64,000 bases of DNA from a bacterium (Candidatus Blackallbacteria) CG13_big_fil_rev_8_21_14_2_50_49_14. Its GTDB lineage: Bacteria; Cyanobacteriota; Sericytochromatia; UBA7694. Shown here in pieces: positions 62,757-64,000 of this stretch (its first letter is position 1; each line of letters opens with the position of its first letter). The notes under the pieces were generated by a model. That model was not told where the DNA came from. It did no database searches and saw only the letters and a program-made list of their open reading frames with translations. Location: contig PFGG01000065.1 of the NCBI GenBank assembly GCA_002783405.1, positions 124,001 to 188,000 of the forward strand, written 5' to 3'. The position numbers were made by a program, and so were the translations under genes.

Positions 62757-63224
62757 GTGAAAGTAGTGGTTTTATCCAGGGATTATATGCCCTTGATGTA
62801 TTGCGATATTCGCAGGGCCATTGCCCTGGTTTATACCCATAAAGCTGAAATCGTAAAGGAAAGTGGCGATTTCCTGCGCTCGATTTCTTCTCAGTTTCCC
62901 ATTCCCAGGGTGATTCGTCTCTTGGGCAAATTGGTTAAACATATTGTACCCAAAGTCACCTATACCCGCAAAAACGTACATATTCGCGACAATTATACCT
63001 GCCAGTACTGCGGTTCGCGTGAAAAACTTACGCTGGATCATGTCATGCCGGTTTCACGCGGGGGCAAAAGCGCCTGGGAAAATGTGGTAACCGCCTGTTC
63101 CCCCTGCAATGCGCGCAAAGGCAACAAGACACCGGATGAAGCTTCAATGCCCTTGAAAACAACTCCCCGGAAGCCCAGCATTTTAATGCAAATTGATTGG
63201 CATCAGTTTTTTAATGGGGAATGA
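62757..63224 (+). CDS. HNH endonuclease-domain protein
   Basis: Protein of 155 residues from GTG 62757 (GGGGGAAAAGAAAC lies before it). The start KVVVLSRDYMPLMYCDIRRA is the conserved N-terminus of a widespread HNH family also frequent in cyanobacteria. The HNH core has a zinc CxxC (CQYCGS), LTLDHVMPVSRGG (catalytic His) and a second pair (ACSPCNARKG). It may cleave or nick DNA; its biological target is unknown. It converges on fliA. Confidence 0.85.
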   Translation: MKVVVLSRDYMPLMYCDIRRAIALVYTHKAEIVKESGDFLRSISSQFPIPRVIRLLGKLVKHIVPKVTYTRKNVHIRDNYTCQYCGSREKLTLDHVMPVSRGGKSAWENVVTACSPCNARKGNKTPDEASMPLKTTPRKPSILMQIDWHQFFNGE

Positions 63225-63228
63225 TCAC

Positions 63229-63999
63229 TCAGATCAACAATAAATCATGCATCCGTGCTTTTAAGCGGTGGACAGCCTGGGCATGAATTTGACAAATTCG
63301 GGCTTCCGTCAGTTCAAGTACCTGGCCAATTTCTTTCATGGTCAAGCCTTCAAAATAATAAAGTGAAACCAATTTCTGCTCCCGTTCAGGCAAGGAGCGC
63401 AAAGCTTCCTGCAGTGCTTCCTGCATGGCCTGGCGATCGATCTCACGGGTCGGGTCACTGGAAGCACGGGTATCGGGAAGCGATTCTTCCCAATTTTTCA
63501 AATGACTGCCTGCAGAAAGTAAATAATCCAAAGACACGACCAAATAAGAAGTATCATTCAAAATCTGGTGCAACTGCTTGAGTTCAATCCCTAATTCCAG
63601 CGCCAAATCCTCTTCTTGAGCCGGCTTGCCCGTACGGTTTTCAATCCGGTGAATGGCCTTTTCAACTTCTCTGGCCTTGCGCCTGAGTGAACGTGGCATC
63701 CAGTCCATGGCGCGCAGTTCATCGAGAATTGCCCCCCGAATACGGGTCATGGCATAGGTTTCAAAACGGACTTTTCGTTCTGGGTCAAATTTTTCAACGG
63801 ATTGAATCAAGCCCAAAAGACCGTAGCCAATCAAATCGTCACTGTCAAGATGCGTTGGCAATTGCACCAACATGCGAGAAACCGCATAACGCACCAGATA
63901 CAGATAGTGTCGAATTAAACGGTCACGGGCATCTGCCTGGCCTTGCTTCAAATACGCTTCCCAACTGGAAGCGATTTCTTCTGGGGTTAAATTTGACAT
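63229..63999 (-). CDS. fliA: RNA polymerase sigma factor FliA (sigma-28/WhiG family)
   Basis: Alternative sigma factor for late flagellar and motility genes. It has 256 residues, complete if ATG 63999 is the start (the normal start for the family). Region 2 (DLIGYGLLGLIQSVEKFDP and FETYAMTRIRGAILDELRA) and region 4 (LPEREQKLVSLYYFEGLTMK, then EIGQVLELTEARICQIHAQA) are clear. FlhF/FlhG-type genes often precede it and would lie beyond the window edge. No FlgM anti-sigma factor is seen in the window. Confidence 0.92.
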   Translation of the reverse strand: MSNLTPEEIASSWEAYLKQGQADARDRLIRHYLYLVRYAVSRMLVQLPTHLDSDDLIGYGLLGLIQSVEKFDPERKVRFETYAMTRIRGAILDELRAMDWMPRSLRRKAREVEKAIHRIENRTGKPAQEEDLALELGIELKQLHQILNDTSYLVVSLDYLLSAGSHLKNWEESLPDTRASSDPTREIDRQAMQEALQEALRSLPEREQKLVSLYYFEGLTMKEIGQVLELTEARICQIHAQAVHRLKARMHDLLLI

Positions 64000-64000
64000 A

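Noticed and set aside
1-64000. tRNA, rRNA, CRISPR, transposase or integrase genes
   Set aside because: No tRNA T-loop with matching acceptor arms, no regular spaced repeats, and no DDE/serine/tyrosine recombinase motifs were found on reading both strands.

Overview
The window is about 64 kb of ordinary, densely packed bacterial chromosome (about 48-50% GC by eye). It shows no rRNA, tRNA, CRISPR array, insertion sequence or phage block. It suggests a Gram-negative, flagellated, piliated, lipoprotein-rich, non-photosynthetic bacterium. The best lineage clue is the response regulator at 33138-33863, which matches cyanobacterial RpaB/Ycf27 almost motif for motif. DUF3352, DUF3326 and an HNH protein of the kind common in cyanobacteria agree with it. 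No photosynthesis gene is present. My inference is a non-photosynthetic relative of Cyanobacteria (Sericytochromatia/Vampirovibrionia type); this rests on recognised families only, not on a tree.

Layout. 1-2755 (minus): a FapA/DUF342 protein cut by the left edge and a DUF3352 protein. 3024-5921 (plus): a lipoprotein with a DUF4332-like end, a zinc phospholipase C-like protein and a DUF4230 protein. 5965-6939: LPP20-like secreted protein. 7178-8641: HtrA protease. 8703-10806 (minus): sulfide:quinone oxidoreductase plus DUF1641, behind a well-placed FNR/Dnr-type box. 10935-15015: small lipoprotein, zinc-ribbon protein, large Pro/Ala-rich lipoprotein and an outer-membrane-like protein. 15118-18013: two peptide-transporter ATPases and a metallo-beta-lactamase protein that seems to start at ATT. 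18063-24613 (minus): glycogen phosphorylase, MnmG and a long coiled-coil protein. 25018-28423 (plus): small acidic-tailed protein, Ssb, HAD hydrolase and hydantoinase. 28628-31890: two tandem FapA proteins. 31845-33062: SpoU methyltransferase, S16 and KhpA.

33138-41212 (minus) is a flagellar block: fliK, flgD, flgE, flbD, motA, motB, fliL, a secreted unknown and the RpaB-like regulator. 41343-43986 holds a cupin-8 protein, a type IV pilin and a glucosaminidase. 44193-53308: M81 peptidase, DUF3326, a MotA-like paralogue, TsaD, a PAS histidine kinase, a PQQ-type sugar dehydrogenase and PhnD. 53362-56048 (minus): LPP20 lipoprotein, thrB, lysC. 56267-61063 (minus): two large lipoproteins and a second HtrA, this one lipid-anchored. 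61308-63999: small lipoprotein, a degenerate alpha/beta hydrolase, HNH protein and the flagellar-type sigma factor FliA.

Themes. Motility runs through the window (hook and motor genes, FliA, three FapA paralogues, pilin, a second MotA). The cell envelope is the other theme: at least nine lipoproteins and two HtrA proteases. The most interesting items are the FNR/Dnr-type promoter ahead of DUF1641-sqr, the RpaB-like regulator at the end of the flagellar block, and two predicted enzymes with substituted active-site residues (cupin-8 with Asp to Ala; alpha/beta hydrolase with Ser to Gly and Asp to Asn). I did not find a clearly new multigene system.
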